Shown here in pieces: positions 62,944 to 64,000 of a stretch of 64,000 nt of DNA (the first letter of the stretch is position 1; each line of letters opens with the position of its first letter). Source of the stretch: Phycisphaerales bacterium (GTDB taxonomy: Bacteria; Planctomycetota; Phycisphaerae; Sedimentisphaerales; UBA12454); assembly GCA_003142595.1 (NCBI GenBank), contig PLMU01000010.1, positions 34,412 to 98,411 of the forward strand, written 5' to 3'. A program made the position numbers and the translations under genes. The notes below the pieces were generated by a model that ran no database searches, was not told the origin of the DNA, and was given only the letters and a program-made list of their open reading frames with translations.

Positions 62944-62959
62944 TGCAAGAATTGTGCCA
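62944..62959 (-). promoter_or_regulatory. Sigma-54 promoter of amtB2-glnK2
   Basis: Minus strand TGGCACA-ATTC-TTGCA, full match to the -24/-12 consensus. Predicted leader about 59 nt, the same as for amtB1. Confidence 0.9.
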
Positions 62960-63094
62960 ACTTACATTAATCTTTGTAAGTACTGTAAATTAAAGACGTT
63001 ATAAAATATTATATTTTTTGTGATAGTTTTTGTATATACGTTTTTGTAGCTTAATTATGATATGCATACATTTATGTAGTTTATTTGGATTGAT

Positions 63095-63133
63095 AGAGAA
63101 TTAGGGGCTCGAAAATGCGAGTCCCTAATCTCT
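63095..63133 (-). promoter_or_regulatory. Long hairpin downstream of glnK3
   Basis: Minus strand AGAGATTAGGGACTCG-CATTTT-CGAGCCCCTAATTCTCT, about 15 paired bases with one bulge and one mismatch. Counterpart of 61093-61131. Confidence 0.6.
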
Positions 63134-63134
63134 T

Positions 63135-63158
63135 GGCACTTTTTTTGGAAGTGGTGCC
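63135..63158 (-). ncRNA. 3'-region hairpin with loop complementary to the amtB ribosome binding site (copy A)
   Basis: Minus strand GGCAC-CACTTCCAAAAAAA-GTGCC, 42 nt after the glnK3 stop. Same arm and loop seed as copy B but the loop is 3 nt longer. Function inferred from complementarity only. Confidence 0.4.
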
Positions 63159-63199
63159 TTTTATACAGACGACTGTTTAAGGTCAGTAAATTGTTCCGG

Positions 63200-63541
63200 T
63201 TATACTAATGCGGCCTCACATCGCTCATTGGTGCGTATTCTTACCACGTTTTCGACTGGATAGACGAAAATTTTTCCGTCGCCGAATTTGCCGGTGAATG
63301 CTGCTTTTTGTATGGCATTGATTACCTCGTCGACATCGGAGTCTTTGACCACTATTTCAATTCTTGCCTTGGTCAGCAATCCCACCTTGTAAGTCTTGCC
63401 TCGCACCAGCTGCTCCATGCCATTTTGCGTTCCATGGCCTTCAACTTCGGTGATTGTCAGACCCGGGTTGTCAATCGTTTTAAAAGCGGCACATACATCG
63501 GCAACTTTGCTGGGTCGTACGATAGCTTCAATTTTTTTCAT
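63200..63541 (-). CDS. PII-family protein without the modifiable tyrosine
   Basis: 113 aa. MKKIEAIVRPSKVADVCAAFKTIDNPGLTITEVEGHGTQNGMEQLVRGKTYKVGLLTKARIEIVV and FTGKFGDGKIFVYPVENVVRIRTNERCEAALV are clearly PII. In the T-loop the Tyr51 position is Val (EQLVRG), so uridylylation at that site is not possible. More diverged than the two amtB-linked GlnK proteins. Located 30 nt downstream of another PII gene, so it probably forms an operon with it and whatever lies beyond the window. The start is ATG 63541 (MKKIEAIV), with GAAAGGAAA upstream. Confidence 0.9.
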   Translation of the reverse strand: MKKIEAIVRPSKVADVCAAFKTIDNPGLTITEVEGHGTQNGMEQLVRGKTYKVGLLTKARIEIVVKDSDVDEVINAIQKAAFTGKFGDGKIFVYPVENVVRIRTNERCEAALV

Positions 63542-63571
63542 TTTTATTTCCTTTCATGGTTCTTTCCGGAT

Positions 63572-63970
63572 TTAGATAGCGGCAACGCCTTTTTCTCCGG
63601 TGCGTATTCGCATTGCTTCTGACGCGTCAACTACGAAAATCTTTCCATCTCCGGCCTCGCCGGTAAACAGGACTTCTCTCATAATGCCCATTATATACGG
63701 GACATCCCAATCTTTAACCAGTACGTCAATTCTTACTTTCGGAATAAAATACGTTGACTCGGCGGATTCGGATGTTGGGTTGTCCGTGTCCAAATGGCCT
63801 CTTTGTCTGCCGAATCCTTTGACTTTTGTTACGGTCATTCCCATAAGAAGCGATTCATCTTTAAGCACCTCGGCAAGGATATTAAGTCTTTCAGGCCGAA
63901 TAATGACCGAAATCATTTTTAAATCATAAGTTTTGCTTACGGTGCTGGTCGCGACATAGAAAAAGCTCAT
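63572..63970 (-). CDS. PII-like protein with altered T-loop, N-terminal extension open to the window edge
   Basis: PII core begins at ATG 63916 (MISVIIRPERLNILAEVLKDESLLMGMTVTKVKGFG) and ends FTGEAGDGKIFVVDASEAMRIRTGEKGVAAI. The T-loop (RQRGHLDTDNPTSESAESTYFIPKVRIDV) is longer and lacks the Tyr51 context. No Shine-Dalgarno precedes 63916. The track start adds MSFFYVATSTVSKTYDLK, and the frame stays open to base 64000 as a hydrophobic run (CFYICGGWAIMSFFYVA), so the PII domain may be the tail of a membrane protein that starts outside the window. The PII assignment is firm; the N-terminus is not. Confidence 0.8.
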   Translation of the reverse strand: MSFFYVATSTVSKTYDLKMISVIIRPERLNILAEVLKDESLLMGMTVTKVKGFGRQRGHLDTDNPTSESAESTYFIPKVRIDVLVKDWDVPYIMGIMREVLFTGEAGDGKIFVVDASEAMRIRTGEKGVAAI

Positions 63971-64000
63971 AATTGCCCATCCGCCGCAGATGTAGAAGCA

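Noticed and set aside
1-64000. CRISPR arrays, tRNA or rRNA genes, complete insertion sequences
   Set aside because: I found no regularly spaced repeats, no cloverleaf-like segments in the gaps, and no transposase or integrase ORF; a tRNAscan-SE and ISfinder run would settle this.

Overview
The window looks like a chromosomal segment of a Gram-negative bacterium of moderate GC content, most likely a planctomycete of the Phycisphaerae type. That assignment is inference: it rests on the combination of an LpxL-type acyltransferase, an orphan GspG-type pseudopilin, a triple SPFH/HflKC operon joined to a metal P-type ATPase and an ABC exporter, and several Amt/PII pairs. No rRNA, tRNA or CRISPR array was recognised. 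Most genes are housekeeping genes in tight operons with ATGA or TAATG overlaps.

Layout. 1-1642 (minus): a restriction-modification pair running off the left edge. 2031-4682: gyrA. 4817-8398: a large single-chain type IIG-like restriction-modification enzyme followed by a decayed RhuM fragment, so gyrA lies between two DNA-modification loci. 8412-8503: three consecutive palindromes. 8509-13374: holA, an LpxL-like acyltransferase, argH, thiL and tsaE. 13639-14793: an orphan pseudopilin with a strong terminator, then a short ArgA-type acetyltransferase whose promoter suggests a leaderless mRNA. 14810-28783: a divergent ABC permease, then an operon of three SPFH proteins, a P1B ATPase, an ABC ATPase and permease, a conserved hypothetical and a UvrD/PcrA helicase. 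28788-31718: pgi, manC, ruvX. 31722-38331 (minus): nusA-infB-rbfA, a catalytically degenerate endonuclease III homologue, hisG and yebC. 38374-40692: an AT-rich accessory patch with small ORFs, a 29-bp direct repeat, a broken EcoRI-type methyltransferase, a GIY-YIG protein and a truncated DUF262 gene. 40945-45333: a YkgJ cysteine-cluster protein, a response regulator, a methyltransferase, and a histidine kinase/CoA-disulfide-reductase/rhodanese fusion.

45334-64000 (minus) is a nitrogen and glutamine block. Genes run gltB-gltD-nadE-carB-carA (all glutamine-consuming enzymes), with glnA upstream behind a terminator, then glnK1/amtB1, glnK2/amtB2 and two further PII genes. glnA, amtB1 and amtB2 each have a recognisable sigma-54 -24/-12 promoter, giving a coherent picture of ammonium uptake, PII sensing, GS-GOGAT assimilation and glutamine use.

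The most interesting unexplained signal is in this block. The 3' regions downstream of glnK3 and glnK2 each carry a small hairpin whose left arm and loop read GGCACCACTTCC on the minus strand. This is complementary over 12 nt to the Shine-Dalgarno region of amtB1 (GGAAGTGGTGCC), and with one G-U pair to that of amtB2. It could be a trans-acting 3'-UTR RNA that controls amtB translation. This is inference from sequence complementarity only.
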